A stretch of DNA of 64,000 nt from Geodermatophilus marinus (lineage in GTDB: Bacteria > Actinomycetota > Actinomycetes > Mycobacteriales > Geodermatophilaceae). The stretch lies in contig NZ_QVQH01000019.1 of the NCBI RefSeq assembly GCF_003428645.1, forward strand, positions 1 to 64,000. The letters run 5' to 3'. Under the pieces are notes generated by a model. That model was not told the DNA's origin. It did not search any database and saw nothing but the letters and a program-made list of their open reading frames with translations. Below are positions 45,565 through 55,176 of the stretch, piece after piece; within the stretch, counting starts at the first letter, position 1; each line of letters starts with the position of its first letter. The position numbers were made by a program, and so were the translations under genes.

Positions 45565-47051
45565 GCCTCGCCGTCCCCCTGGTCGTCCCCCGCGTCCGGC
45601 AGGTCCTCGTCCGACCACGTGTCGGTCAGCTCGTAGGGCACCCGGCGGGCGCGCTTGGCGGCCAGCCGCTCCTCGGCCCGCACCCGGTGCGAGGACTCCA
45701 GGCGGGTGTCGGTGCCGCGGCCGCCGAGCCCGGCGACCTCCTCGGCCGACAGGGTGCCCGCCGGCAGGGTCGGCACGAAGTCGAAGGTGACCTCGCCGAT
45801 GGTGACCGCGTCCCCCTCCACCGCCCCGGCCCCGGCCAGGGCCTCCTCGACCCCGAGCCGGTTGAGCCGGTCGGCGAGGAAGCCGACCGCCTCGTCGTTG
45901 CTGAAGTCGGTCTGCCGCACCCAGCGCTCGGGCTTCACGCCGCGGACGAGGTAGCCGCCGTCCGCGTCCCGGGTGACGGTGAAACCGGTGTCGTCGACCG
46001 CGCGCGGCCGCAGGGTGATCCGCTCCGGCTCCGGCTCGGGCAGCGCGGCGCGGTGCTCCTCGACCGCGGCGGCGAGGGCGAAGCCGAGCTCGCGCAGCCC
46101 CTCCCCCGTCGCGGCGCTGACCGGGAAGACCGCGAGCCCGCGCTCCTCGATCGAGCCGCGGACCAGGTCGACCAGCTCCCGGCCGTCGGGCACGTCCACC
46201 TTGTTGAGGACGGCGACCCGCAGCCGCTCCACCAGGTCGGCCCGGTACTGGGCCAGCTCGTGCTGCAGCGCCTCGATGTCGCTCTCCGGGTCGCGCCCGG
46301 GCTCCAGGGTGGCCATGTCGACGACGTGCACCAGCACGGCGCAGCGCTCGATGTGGCGGAGGAACTCCAGGCCCAGCCCCCGCCCCTGGGACGCCCCGGG
46401 GATGAGACCGGGCACGTCGGCCATGGTGAACGTCGTGTCGCCGGCGCGGACCACGCCGAGGTTGGGGGCCAGCGTGGTGAACGGGTAGTCGGCGATCTTC
46501 GGGCGCGCTGCGGACATGGCCGCGATCAGCGAGGACTTGCCGGCCGAGGGGAACCCGACGAGGCCGACGTCGGCGATGCTCTTGAGCTCGATGACGGCGT
46601 CGAGGGCCTCGCCGGGCTCGCCGAGCAGCGCGAAGCCGGGCGCCTTGCGGCGGGTGTTGGCCAGCGCGGCGTTGCCGAGGCCACCGCGGCCGCCGTGCGC
46701 CAGCACGACGCGGGTGCCGGCGCCGACGAGGTCGGCGATCACCTCGCCGTCGGGGGTGCTGACCACGCTCCCGGCGGGGACGCGCAGCACCCGGTCCTCG
46801 CCGCGGGCGCCGTTGCGGTGGCTGCCCTCGCCGGGCCGGCCGTTGCCGGCCTTCTGGTGCGGCCGGTGGTGGAAGTCCAGCAGGGTGTGCACGTTCGGGT
46901 CGACCTCGAGGACGACGTCGCCCCCGTTTCCGCCGTTGCCACCGTCGGGGCCGCCGAGCGGCTTGAACTTCTCCCGGTGGATCGACGCGACGCCGTGGCC
47001 GCCGTTGCCGGCGGCGACGTGGACGACGACCCGGTCGACGAACGCGGCCAT
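45561..47051 (-). CDS. obg: GTPase ObgE/CgtA
   Basis: Essential 50S-associated GTPase of 496 residues. The Gly-rich Obg fold ([32 protein letters not shown]), the G domain ([24 protein letters not shown]) and the OCT C-terminal domain ([15 protein letters not shown]) are followed by an acidic tail. ATG start at 47049-47051. A 38-bp palindrome lies between this gene and rpmA upstream. Confidence 0.96.
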   Translation of the reverse strand: MAAFVDRVVVHVAAGNGGHGVASIHREKFKPLGGPDGGNGGNGGDVVLEVDPNVHTLLDFHHRPHQKAGNGRPGEGSHRNGARGEDRVLRVPAGSVVSTPDGEVIADLVGAGTRVVLAHGGRGGLGNAALANTRRKAPGFALLGEPGEALDAVIELKSIADVGLVGFPSAGKSSLIAAMSAARPKIADYPFTTLAPNLGVVRAGDTTFTMADVPGLIPGASQGRGLGLEFLRHIERCAVLVHVVDMATLEPGRDPESDIEALQHELAQYRADLVERLRVAVLNKVDVPDGRELVDLVRGSIEERGLAVFPVSAATGEGLRELGFALAAAVEEHRAALPEPEPERITLRPRAVDDTGFTVTRDADGGYLVRGVKPERWVRQTDFSNDEAVGFLADRLNRLGVEEALAGAGAVEGDAVTIGEVTFDFVPTLPAGTLSAEEVAGLGGRGTDTRLESSHRVRAEERLAAKRARRVPYELTDTWSDEDLPDAGDDQGDGEA

Positions 47052-47084
47052 CTCTGCTCTACCTGCTCACTCGCTCGTGAACGC

Positions 47085-47122
47085 CGACGAGCGCACGGGC
47101 CGGCCGGCCCGTGCGCTCGTCG
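47085..47122. terminator. 38-bp perfect palindrome between rpmA and obg
   Basis: The 19-base arms 47085-47103 and 47104-47122 are exact reverse complements (CGACGAGCGCACGGGCCGG then its mirror), with no loop. It lies 22 bases after the rpmA stop and 33 bases before the obg start. Most likely a terminator or attenuator limiting read-through from the ribosomal protein genes into obg. Confidence 0.65.
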
Positions 47123-47144
47123 CGTGCTGCCTGGAGGTGCCTGC

Positions 47145-47402
47145 TCAGGCCTCGACGGCGGTGACCGAGACGGTCTTGCGGCCGCGCCGCGTACCGAAGG
47201 TCACCGCGCCCGGCTGCAGGGCGAACAGCGTGTCGTCGCCACCGCGGCCGACACCGAGACCCGGGTGGAAGTGGGTGCCGCGCTGCCGGACGATGATCTC
47301 GCCTGCCTTGACGACCTGGCCGCCGAAGCGCTTGACGCCGAGCCGCTGGGCGTTGGAGTCGCGGCCGTTGCGGGAGGACGAGGCGCCCTTCTTGTGTGCC
47401 AT
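47145..47402 (-). CDS. rpmA: 50S ribosomal protein L27
   Basis: An 85-residue protein beginning [20 protein letters not shown], with [20 protein letters not shown] further on. It has a flexible N-terminal tail reaching the peptidyl transferase centre. ATG start, 7 bases after rplU. Confidence 0.97.
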   Translation of the reverse strand: MAHKKGASSSRNGRDSNAQRLGVKRFGGQVVKAGEIIVRQRGTHFHPGLGVGRGGDDTLFALQPGAVTFGTRRGRKTVSVTAVEA

Positions 47403-47409
47403 GTCGACG

Positions 47410-47721
47410 TCAGCCCTTCGTGATGTCGCGGACGACCACGTCGGTCAGGGGCTGACGGTGCCCCTGGCGCTTGTGGTACCCGGTCTTGTTCTTGAACTTG
47501 TGGATGCGGATCTTCGGGCCCTTGCCGTGGCCGACGATCTCGCCGGTCACGGTCACGCCCGCCAGGGCCTGCGCGTCGCTGGTGACGGTGTCCCCGTCGA
47601 CCAGGAGCAGGGCCGGGAGCGTGACGGTGTCGCCCGCCTCGCCGGCGAGGCGGTTGACCGTGAACCGGTCGCCCACGGCCACCTTGTGCTGACGGCCACC
47701 GGCCTTGACGACTGCGTACAC
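47410..47721 (-). CDS. rplU: 50S ribosomal protein L21
   Basis: A 103-residue protein with [17 protein letters not shown] at the start and [16 protein letters not shown] near the end. Two adjacent GTG codons (47722-47724, 47719-47721) could start it; the second gives the standard N-terminus and lies 5 bases after AGGAG. Forms the usual rplU-rpmA unit. Confidence 0.95.
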   Translation of the reverse strand: MYAVVKAGGRQHKVAVGDRFTVNRLAGEAGDTVTLPALLLVDGDTVTSDAQALAGVTVTGEIVGHGKGPKIRIHKFKNKTGYHKRQGHRQPLTDVVVRDITKG

Positions 47722-47901
47722 CACAACTCCTCGATCGCTTCTGGCGTGTCCTGCGCGCACCCCGGCACGGGGCGCCGGGTGCGGGACGGGCTGCGCTCGC
47801 CTCCCGGGCGGCACCGGTCGGTGCCCGCACCGGGGCGGTGCAACCCGACCAGCGTACCCGAGCCCCGACGGCCCCGCCGCGGGGTCCCGCCGGGTCCTGC
47901 C

Positions 47902-50900
47902 TCAGGAGGCGGGCGGTCCGGCCGGTCGGCTGGCCGCCCGGCGGCGGCGCGGCCGGGTCCCGGTCGGGGCGGTCTCCGCCCCGGCCGGCGCGGTCCGGGC
48001 CGCCTGGTCCTCCCCGGCCTGCTCGGTCGGCTCGTCGGCCGGCCCCGGGTCGTCGGGCCCGGCGCCGGGCGGGACGGCCTCCTCCTCGGCCTCCCCGTCG
48101 GTGCCGGCCGCGGCCGGCGCCGGGGGCAGCGGGGCGACCACCCGCACGACAGCCGTCGCCGCCGCGTCGGCCCCCGGGGCGGGGGCGGCCCCGTGCTCGG
48201 GGGCGGTGTCGGGCCGGTCGGCCGGTGCCGCGGTCCCGGCCGGGACGTCCCCGCCCGGCACCGGGAGATCGCCGCCCGGCGTCGCGACGTCGGCCGTGAC
48301 CGCGTCGGCCGGCTGGGCACGCCCCGGCTCGGCGGCCACCGGCTCGGTGCTCACCGGCTCGGTGCTCACCGGCTCGGCGGCCGGCGCCTCGCCGGTGTCG
48401 TCCCCGGCCGCGCCGGAGACGATCGCGGCGTCCTCGGCCGCCCGTTCCTCGCCGGCCTGGCTGCGGTTGCGCCGCCCGCGGCTGCGCCGGCCGCCCGAGC
48501 GCTGCCCCTCGCCCTCGCCCTCGGCATCCTGGGCGCCCCGGCCGCCGGGCTCCGCGGCCCCGGCGTCCTTGCCGGCGGGCTCCTTGCCGGCGGGCTCCCT
48601 GCCGGCGGGCTCCTTGCCGGCGGGCTCCTTGCCGGCGGGCTCCTTGCCGGCCGGCTCCTTGGCCGAGCCGCCGCGGCCCGGCTCCCGGCGGCCGTTGCCG
48701 CCGCCGTTGCCGCCCCGGCGCCGCTCGTCGACGGGGTCGGTGTGCACCAGCACGCCGCGGCCCCGGCAGTGCTCGCACGGCTCGGAGAAGACCTCGAGCA
48801 GGCCCTGGCCGACCCGCTTGCGGGTCATCTGCACCAGGCCCAGCGAGGTGACCTCGGCGACCTGGTGCTTGGTGCGGTCCCGGCCCAGGCACTCGGTCAG
48901 CCGCCGCAGCACCAGGTCCCGGTTGCTCTCCAGCACCATGTCGATGAAGTCGATGACGATGATGCCGCCGATGTCGCGCAGCCGGAGCTGGCGGACGATC
49001 TCCTCGGCCGCCTCCATGTTGTTCCGCGTGACGGTCTGCTCGAGGTTGCCGCCGGAACCGGTGAACTTCCCGGTGTTGACGTCCACCACGGTCATCGCCT
49101 CGGTGCGGTCGATGACCAGCGAGCCGCCCGAGGGCAGCCACACCTTCCGGTCGAGGGCCTTGGCCAGCTGCTCGTCGATCCGCAGGGCGGAGAAGACGTC
49201 CCCCTCGCCGGTGTGGCGGGTCAGCCGGCCCGACAGCTCCGGGGAGACGTGCGCGACGTAGGCCTCGACGGTGTCCCAGGCGTCGTCACCCTGGACGACG
49301 AGCTCCTTGAAGTCCTCGTTGAAGACGTCGCGGATGACGCGGATCGCGAGGTCCGGCTCGCCGTACAGCAGCGACGGCGCCCCGCCGGACCCGTTCTGCG
49401 CGGCCTCGGCCTTCGTCTCGATGACCTCCCACTGCGCCTTGAGCCGGTTGACGTCGCGGGTCAGCTCCTCCTCCGAGGCCCCCTCGGCGGCGGTGCGGAT
49501 GATCACGCCGGCGTCCTCGGGGACGATCTTCTTGAGGATGTCCTTGAGCCGCTGCCGCTCGGTGTCGGGCAGCTTGCGGCTGATGCCGGTCATCGAGCCG
49601 CCGGGCACGTAGACCAGGAATCTGCCGGGGAGGTTGACCTGCTGGGTCAGCCGGGCGCCCTTGTGGCCGATCGGGTCCTTGGTGACCTGCACGAGGACCT
49701 TGTCCCCGGACTTGAGCGCCTGCTCGATGGAGCGCTGCTTGCCGGACAGGCCCGCGGCGTCCCAGTTCACCTCACCGGCGTAGAGGACGGCGTTGCGGCC
49801 CTTGCCGATGTCGATGAAGGCCGCCTCCATGGAGGGCAGCACGTTCTGCACCCGGCCGAGGTACACGTTCCCGGCGAAGGACGTCGCCTGCGCCTGGGTG
49901 ACGTAGTGCTCGACGAGCACGTCGTCCTCGAGGACGGCGATCTGGGTGCGCTCGCCGCGCTGGCGGATGACCATCGTGCGGTCCACGGCCTCGCGACGGG
50001 CGAGGAACTCGGCCTCGGTCAGGATCGGCGCGCGCCGGCGCCCGCTGTCCCGGCCGTCCCGCCGGCGCTGCCGCTTGGCCTCGAGCCGGGTGGAGCCGGT
50101 GACGCCCCGGACGTCGTCGTCGCTGGTGGTCCGCCCGTCCCGGCCGGCGCGCTCGGGGCGCTCCTCCTCGCCGTTCTCGGCCCGCTCCTCGGCGCTCCCC
50201 CGGCGCCGGCGGCGACGGCGGCGCCGGGTGCTCGTGCCGCCCTCGTCGCCCTCGGCGGTGTCGGTGTCGGTGTCGTCCTCGTCGTCGGCCCCGGCGGCCT
50301 GCTCCTCGTCGGCGTCCTCGGCCTCGTCGGTGTCCTCGCCGTCGGCGCTGTCGGCGGTGTCGTCCCCGCTGCGCCCGCGGCCCCGGCCGCGGCGGCCCCG
50401 GCGCCGGCGCCGGCTGCCGCCCGCGGCGCCCTCGTCGCGGTCCTCCGCCTCGTCGGTGTCGGTGTCGTCCTCGTCGGCGGCGGCCGGCTCCGCGTCCGCG
50501 CCGGCGTCCTGGGCCCCGGTGCCGGCCTCGTCGCCGCCGGAGCGCCGGCGGGAACGGCTGCGCCGCGACCGCGGGGCGCGGGTCTCCTCGTCGGCGCCCG
50601 GGGTCTCGGCGTCCCCGGTGTCCGGGGTGTCGTCGCGGTCCTCGTCCTCGACCGCGGGGGACTCGGCCTGGGTGCGGCGGCTGCGCCGGCGCGGCGGCGG
50701 GGGCTCGTCGGCCTCGGCCGGTGCGACGAAGCTGACGAACGCCGGCACGGTCGGGGACACCGGCGGCGGCGCGGGGTGGTCACCCGGCTCGGCCGCCCCC
50801 GCCGGGCGGGTCGCCCGCCGGCGGGGCCGGGCCACGACCGCGGTCGGCTCCGGCGAGCTGAAGTGCGCACCGAACCGGCTGAACGGGGTCTCCTCCGGCT

Positions 50901-51240
50901 CGGCGGGCTCGGCGGCCTCGGCCGTGGCGGCGGGCTGCTCGGTCGCCTCCGGGGTGCCCCGGTCGCCGTCGACCCCGGCCGCGGGGTCGGCCTCGTCCTC
51001 GGCCCCCTCCTCGGGTTCCTCCTCCGCCGGGCCCCCGGCGGGGACCTCCGCCGCCGGGTCGTCGGGCAGCGCCGCCGGGTCGTCGGGCAGCGCCGCCGGG
51101 TCGTCGGGCAGCGCCGCCGGGTCGTCGGGCAGCGCCGCCGGGTCGAGGCCCTCGTCGGCGGGCGCCGGCCCGGCCGGGAGGGCCTCCGGAGCGCTCCCCT
51201 CGGCGGCGGTGCGGGTGCTGTCGTCGTCCTGGTCGGCCAC
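47902..51240 (-). CDS. rne: Ribonuclease E/G with long disordered arms
   Basis: Endoribonuclease of 1112 residues. The catalytic core begins in the middle: S1 domain (VYLGRVQNVLPSMEAAFIDI, YAGEVNW), the DNase-I-like part (DVNTGKFTGSGGN, LRDIGGIIVIDFIDM with catalytic Asp residues) and the zinc link CEHCRGRG. Actinobacterial enzymes carry disordered arms on both sides. The N-terminal arm of over 400 residues is acidic, with Arg-rich blocks and four ALPDDPA repeats. The C-terminal arm has KEPAG repeats and an Arg-rich patch (GGRRSRGRRNR) that may bind RNA. The GTG at 51238-51240 has AGGAGG upstream. Upstream in-frame residues have no coding character. Confidence 0.92.
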   Translation of the reverse strand: MADQDDDSTRTAAEGSAPEALPAGPAPADEGLDPAALPDDPAALPDDPAALPDDPAALPDDPAAEVPAGGPAEEEPEEGAEDEADPAAGVDGDRGTPEATEQPAATAEAAEPAEPEETPFSRFGAHFSSPEPTAVVARPRRRATRPAGAAEPGDHPAPPPVSPTVPAFVSFVAPAEADEPPPPRRRSRRTQAESPAVEDEDRDDTPDTGDAETPGADEETRAPRSRRSRSRRRSGGDEAGTGAQDAGADAEPAAADEDDTDTDEAEDRDEGAAGGSRRRRRGRRGRGRGRSGDDTADSADGEDTDEAEDADEEQAAGADDEDDTDTDTAEGDEGGTSTRRRRRRRRRGSAEERAENGEEERPERAGRDGRTTSDDDVRGVTGSTRLEAKRQRRRDGRDSGRRRAPILTEAEFLARREAVDRTMVIRQRGERTQIAVLEDDVLVEHYVTQAQATSFAGNVYLGRVQNVLPSMEAAFIDIGKGRNAVLYAGEVNWDAAGLSGKQRSIEQALKSGDKVLVQVTKDPIGHKGARLTQQVNLPGRFLVYVPGGSMTGISRKLPDTERQRLKDILKKIVPEDAGVIIRTAAEGASEEELTRDVNRLKAQWEVIETKAEAAQNGSGGAPSLLYGEPDLAIRVIRDVFNEDFKELVVQGDDAWDTVEAYVAHVSPELSGRLTRHTGEGDVFSALRIDEQLAKALDRKVWLPSGGSLVIDRTEAMTVVDVNTGKFTGSGGNLEQTVTRNNMEAAEEIVRQLRLRDIGGIIVIDFIDMVLESNRDLVLRRLTECLGRDRTKHQVAEVTSLGLVQMTRKRVGQGLLEVFSEPCEHCRGRGVLVHTDPVDERRRGGNGGGNGRREPGRGGSAKEPAGKEPAGKEPAGKEPAGREPAGKEPAGKDAGAAEPGGRGAQDAEGEGEGQRSGGRRSRGRRNRSQAGEERAAEDAAIVSGAAGDDTGEAPAAEPVSTEPVSTEPVAAEPGRAQPADAVTADVATPGGDLPVPGGDVPAGTAAPADRPDTAPEHGAAPAPGADAAATAVVRVVAPLPPAPAAAGTDGEAEEEAVPPGAGPDDPGPADEPTEQAGEDQAARTAPAGAETAPTGTRPRRRRAASRPAGPPAS
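48565..48660 (-). repeat. 15-bp repeats in rne (KEPAG)
   Basis: About six units of CCTTGCCGGCGGGCT on the plus strand encode KEPAG/REPAG in the C-terminal arm of RNase E. In-frame and nearly identical in DNA, so probably recent slippage expansion. Confidence 0.8.
51050..51142 (-). repeat. 21-bp repeats in rne (ALPDDPA)
   Basis: Four nearly identical 21-bp units (GCCGCCGGGTCGTCGGGCAGC on the plus strand, split here as 20 bases plus C) encode ALPDDPA in the N-terminal arm of RNase E. Confidence 0.8.
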
Positions 51241-51543
51241 GAGTGGCTCGCCTCCTGTGTGGTGCCCCCGGGCGCCGGTCGGTACTGCGACAGGCGGCCG
51301 CGCAGGAGCACGGGTTGGGCGGGTCGGGCGGCGGGCGCCGGGGTGCGGCGGCTGCGTCCGGCCCACGAAGTCTGTGGGTGGCGCCCGGGTGCGAGGTCGT
51401 CGCGCCCGGGTGCCGGTGCTGCGGTGGTGCTGGTCTGCGGTGGTGCTGGTCTGCGGTGGTGCTGGTCTGCGGGGTGCGAGATCCGGGGTGCGTCACGCCT
51501 GGCAGCCGTGCCGCGCGACGGCGTGCGGCCCGGGGACCCCCGG
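51241..51543. other. Leader/promoter region of rne with a 16-bp tandem repeat
   Basis: No gene is seen in these 303 bases between the DUF2344 gene and rne. Three exact copies of GCGGTGGTGCTGGTCT occupy 51421-51468, followed by a partial copy. In actinobacteria and enterobacteria the rne leader can be long and regulatory, so this may be the transcribed leader. No clear promoter hexamers found. Confidence 0.5.
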
Positions 51544-52311
51544 TCAGACCGTCGCACGCTCCCCCTGGCAGCGGGCGCGCGCGGCGCGGTCCGGACCGAG
51601 CGGGTCGGCCACCGTCCCACTGTCGTCGAGCCGGCCCTGCGCCTCACGCACGGCCCGAGGGGGCAACGGCGGGCGCAGGTCGGCGACGGCAGTCAGAGCG
51701 GCCAACACGTCGTCGGGTCGAACGGCGGGCGTCACCTGCCGGACGACCAGGCTCAGTATGGCACAACCTGCTGTCCCGCCCGCCGAAGCGGCGGCCACGG
51801 CGGCCCGCGCGTCGACGTCCCGCAGGCCGTTCTTGGTGCGCTTGGCGACCGTCACCTCCTCACGGGCCAGGAACGCCGCGACCGCCGCGGCCAGGTCCTC
51901 CGGCTCGACGCCGGGCAGCTCGACCCGCCAGGCGGCGGCGTCGATCCGGTCGGCCAGCGACCCGCCGCCCTCGGCGGCCTCCACGCACTCGAGGACGTCG
52001 ACGCCCGGCGGCAGCGACGCGTCGAGGGCCGCGCGCACCTCGTCGGGGTCACGGACCTCGGCCAGGCCGATCTCCACGTACTCGGCCTCGCTGGCCGCAC
52101 CGGTCGGCGCGGCACCCACGTAGGAGATCTTCGGGTGCGGGCTGAAGCCGGCCGAGAAGGCCATGGGCACCCGCGCCCGGCGCAGCGCCCGCTCCAGCGC
52201 CCGCGCGAGGTCGCGGTGGGAGGCGAAGCGCAGCGGGCCGCGCTTGGTGTAGCGCAGCCGCAGCCGCTGGACCGTGGGCGGCGGGGGCGGCCCGGTGGGC
52301 TGGCGGGCCAC
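51544..52311 (-). CDS. DUF2344 / radical SAM-linked protein (TIGR03936-like)
   Basis: A 255-residue protein with the family N-terminus RLRYTKRGPLRFASHRDLARALERALRRA and PMAFSAGFSPHPKISYVGAAPTG. Function is not established. The GTG start overlaps the UAG stop of the preceding radical SAM gene by one base, and the pair lies immediately upstream of rne. The same trio occurs in many bacteria, suggesting a role in RNA or ribosome modification; this is inference. Confidence 0.83.
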   Translation of the reverse strand: MARQPTGPPPPPTVQRLRLRYTKRGPLRFASHRDLARALERALRRARVPMAFSAGFSPHPKISYVGAAPTGAASEAEYVEIGLAEVRDPDEVRAALDASLPPGVDVLECVEAAEGGGSLADRIDAAAWRVELPGVEPEDLAAAVAAFLAREEVTVAKRTKNGLRDVDARAAVAAASAGGTAGCAILSLVVRQVTPAVRPDDVLAALTAVADLRPPLPPRAVREAQGRLDDSGTVADPLGPDRAARARCQGERATV

Positions 52312-54239
52312 TACCGGCCGACGACCGTGAGCGGGAGCAGGCTGCGCCCGGTCGGCCCGATCTGGATCTCGGTGCCGTTGGTCGGGCAGACCCCGCAGTC
52401 GTAGCAGGGGGTCCACCGGCAGTCGGCGACCTCTTCCTCGGAGAGCGCGTCCTGCCAGTCGTCCCAGAGCCACTCCTTGTCCAGCCCGGAGTCCAGGTGG
52501 TCCCAGGGCAGCACCTCGTGCTCGATCCGCTCGCGGGTGGTGTACCAGTCGAGGTCGACACCGAGCGGGGGCAGCTCGGCGGCGGCCGCGGCGGTCCAGC
52601 GCTCGTAGGAGAAGTGCTCGCTCCAGCCGTCGAACCGGCCGCCCTCGCGCCAGACCCGCTCGACGACCCGGCCGACCCGCCGGTCGCCCCGGGAGAGCAG
52701 CCCCTCGACGATGCCGGGCTCGCCGTCGTGGTAGCGCAGCCCGATGGAGCGGCCGATGCGGCGGTCGGCGTTGATGGCCTGCCGCAGCAGCCTCAACCGG
52801 GAGTCGATGGTCTCCGCGCTCGCCTGCCCGGCCCACTGGAACGGGGTGTGCGGCTTGGGCACGAACCCGCCGATGGAGACCGTGCAGCGGATGTCCTTGC
52901 GGCCGCTGGCCGCCCGGCCGGCGCGGATCACCTCGACCGCCAGGTCGGCGATCTCCAGCACGTCCTCGTCGGTCTCGGTCGGCAGGCCGCACATGAAGTA
53001 GAGCTTCACCTGCTGCCAGCCGTTGGCGTAGGCGGTCGTGACGGTGCGGACCAGGTCGTCCTTGGACACCGTCTTGTTGATCACCCGGCGGATCCGCTCG
53101 CTGCCGCCCTCGGGGGCGAAGGTGAGCCCCGAGCGACGGCCGTTGCGGGAGAGCTCGTTGGCGAGGGTGACGTTGAAGGCGTCGACGCGGGTCGAGGGCA
53201 GCGACAGCCCGGTGTTGGTGCCCTCGTAGCGGTCGGCCAGCTCCTTGGCGAGCTGCCCGATCTCGGAGTGGTCGGCGCTGGAGAGGGAGAGCAGCCCCAC
53301 CTCCTCGTAGCCGGTCGCGCGCAGGCCCTGGTCGACCATCGAGCCGATCCCGGTGATGGTCCGCTCCCGCACCGGGCGGGTGATCATGCCGGCCTGGCAG
53401 AACCGGCAGCCGCGGGTGCAGCCGCGGAAGATCTCCACGCTCATCCGCTCGTGCACGCTCTCGGCCATCGGCACCAGCGGCTGCTTGGGGTAGGGCCACT
53501 CGTCGAGGTCCATGACGGTGCGCTTGCCGACCCGCGCGGGGACGTCGTCCCGGGTGCGGGTGACGGCGGCGATCGCGCCGTCCGGGCCGTAGGAGACCGC
53601 GTAGAAGCGGGGCACGTAGACGCCCTCGACGCGCGCGAGGCGGGCGAGCAGCTCCTCGCGGCCGCCGGGCCGGCCCTGCTCCTTCCAGGCCCGCACCACG
53701 TCGGTGATGTCGCCGACGACCTGCTCGCCGTCGCCGAGGACCGCGCAGTCGACGAAGTCGGCGATCGGCTCGGGGTTGAACGCCGCGTGCCCGCCGGCCA
53801 CCACGACCGGGTGGCTCGCGTCGCGGTCGACCGCGTGCAGCGGGACGCCGGCCAGGTCGAGCGCCTCGAGCAGGTTGGTGTAGCCCAGCTCGGTGGCGAA
53901 GCTGACGCCGAGCAGATCGAAGTCGGCGACCGGGCGGTGGGCGTCGACGGTGAACTGGCCGACGCCGTGCTCCCGCATGAGCGCGGCGAGGTCGGGCCAG
54001 ACGGCGTAGGTGCGCTCGGCGAGGGCGTCGTCGCGCTCGTTGAGCACCTCGTAGAGGATCATGAGGCCCTGGTTGGGCAGCCCGACCTCGTAGGCGTCCG
54101 GGTACATCAGCGCCCAGTGGACGGCGACGTCGTCCCACGCCTTGACCTGCGCGTTCAGCTCGCCGCCGACGTACTGGATCGGCTTCTGCACCTGCGCGAG
54201 CAGGGGCTCCAGTCGGGGGTACAGGGTCTCACCGCTCAT
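52311..54239 (-). CDS. TIGR03960-family B12-binding/radical SAM protein
   Basis: The 642-residue protein has an N-terminal cobalamin-binding-like region (GVSFATELGYTNLLEALDLAG, VVAGGHAAFNPEPIADFVD) and a radical SAM core with the cluster motif CTRGCRFCQAG. GLTFAPEGGSERIRRVINK and YFMCGLPTETDEDV follow. A Cys-rich C-terminal segment (CRWTPCYDCGVCP) suggests a second metal site. The substrate is unknown. Start ATG, stop UAG. Coupled to the DUF2344 gene by a one-base overlap. Confidence 0.87.
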   Translation of the reverse strand: MSGETLYPRLEPLLAQVQKPIQYVGGELNAQVKAWDDVAVHWALMYPDAYEVGLPNQGLMILYEVLNERDDALAERTYAVWPDLAALMREHGVGQFTVDAHRPVADFDLLGVSFATELGYTNLLEALDLAGVPLHAVDRDASHPVVVAGGHAAFNPEPIADFVDCAVLGDGEQVVGDITDVVRAWKEQGRPGGREELLARLARVEGVYVPRFYAVSYGPDGAIAAVTRTRDDVPARVGKRTVMDLDEWPYPKQPLVPMAESVHERMSVEIFRGCTRGCRFCQAGMITRPVRERTITGIGSMVDQGLRATGYEEVGLLSLSSADHSEIGQLAKELADRYEGTNTGLSLPSTRVDAFNVTLANELSRNGRRSGLTFAPEGGSERIRRVINKTVSKDDLVRTVTTAYANGWQQVKLYFMCGLPTETDEDVLEIADLAVEVIRAGRAASGRKDIRCTVSIGGFVPKPHTPFQWAGQASAETIDSRLRLLRQAINADRRIGRSIGLRYHDGEPGIVEGLLSRGDRRVGRVVERVWREGGRFDGWSEHFSYERWTAAAAAELPPLGVDLDWYTTRERIEHEVLPWDHLDSGLDKEWLWDDWQDALSEEEVADCRWTPCYDCGVCPTNGTEIQIGPTGRSLLPLTVVGR

Positions 54240-54282
54240 GACCCGTCCAGGGTAGCCGGGTCATCCCGGGCCCCGGCCGGCG

Positions 54283-54343
54283 GCGGCCCCCTCGCAGGGG
54301 CCCGCCGCGAGCGTGCGAGTGGCGGGGGCGAGGGGGTCCTCGT
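54283..54343. terminator. Hairpin element after ndk, divergent member of the intergenic family
   Basis: GGCCCCCTCGC pairs with GCGAGGGGGTCC around an inner stem CCGCC/GGCGG. The right end, GGGGGTCCTCGTTCAG, closely matches the end of the element at 63483-63543 and directly follows the ndk stop. Probably the ndk terminator. Confidence 0.6.
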
Positions 54344-54754
54344 TCAGCCCAGCTGCGGGAAGAACAGGCCGATCTCGCGGGCGGCCGACTCGCCGGAGTC
54401 CGAGCCGTGCACGATGTTGCTCTGCACCTCCAGGGCGAAATCGCCGCGGATGGTGCCGGGGGTGGCCTTGACCGGGTCGGTGGCGCCGGCCAGCGCGCGG
54501 AACGCCTCGACCGCCCGGGGGCCCTCGACCACCAGGGCCAGCAGCGGGCCGCCGGTGATGAACTCGACGAGGGAGCCGAAGAACGGCTTCTCCCGGTGCT
54601 CGCCGTAGTGCTGCTCGGCGACCTCGCGGGTCAGCGTGCGCAGCTCGGCGGCCACCAGGCGCAGGCCCTTGGCCTCCAGGCGCGAGATCACCTCGCCGAC
54701 GAGACCGCGGGCGACGCCGTCGGGCTTGACCAGGACCAGGGTGCGTTCCGTCAC
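54344..54754 (-). CDS. ndk: Nucleoside diphosphate kinase
   Basis: Transfers the gamma-phosphate between NTPs and NDPs. The 136-residue protein contains the catalytic His in [17 protein letters not shown], and [20 protein letters not shown] at the N-terminus. GTG start at 54752-54754. Terminal gene of the leftward folC-DUF4233-ndk unit. Confidence 0.96.
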   Translation of the reverse strand: MTERTLVLVKPDGVARGLVGEVISRLEAKGLRLVAAELRTLTREVAEQHYGEHREKPFFGSLVEFITGGPLLALVVEGPRAVEAFRALAGATDPVKATPGTIRGDFALEVQSNIVHGSDSGESAAREIGLFFPQLG

Positions 54755-54765
54755 GGGGCGGCAGC

Positions 54766-55176
54766 CTACGGGGCGCCGTCACCGGCGGCGTCGCCGTCCT
54801 CCCGGGGGCCCGGCGCCGCGGGATCGCGGAAGGGGTGGCCGAGCAGCTCCCTGCGGACCTGCAGCAGGTAGGCCCAGATGAGCACGAACGCCCAGCCGAC
54901 GAACCACATCACGCCGTTGAGCAGGCCGGTGAGCAGCAGCGGGACCTGCAGCACGGTGCCGACGACCAGCCCGGCGGGACGGCGCTGCACCCCCGCGGCG
55001 AGCACCAGGACCGCCGCCAGCACCAGCAGCACCGTGAGCCGGCCGCCGGTCAGCCCCGGGCCGCTCTGCGCGATGCCCCGCGGCACGAAGAGGACGGCGA
55101 TGCCCTCGAGCACCAGGATCGCGGCCGCCACCCCGCGCAGCGCCCGGGCCGCGCGGGCGGGGTCGGGTGCGGTCAC
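54766..55176 (-). CDS. DUF4233 membrane protein
   Basis: A 136-residue protein with four hydrophobic segments, beginning [21 protein letters not shown] and ending in an acidic tail. Matches the small actinobacterial DUF4233 proteins encoded between folC and ndk. Function unknown. The GTG start overlaps the folC stop by 4 bases. Confidence 0.8.
   Translation of the reverse strand: MTAPDPARAARALRGVAAAILVLEGIAVLFVPRGIAQSGPGLTGGRLTVLLVLAAVLVLAAGVQRRPAGLVVGTVLQVPLLLTGLLNGVMWFVGWAFVLIWAYLLQVRRELLGHPFRDPAAPGPREDGDAAGDGAP

Noticed and set aside
51241-51366. Upstream extension of RNase E to 51366
   Set aside because: The extra residues are Pro/Arg-rich without similarity, while the GTG at 51240 has AGGAGG upstream.
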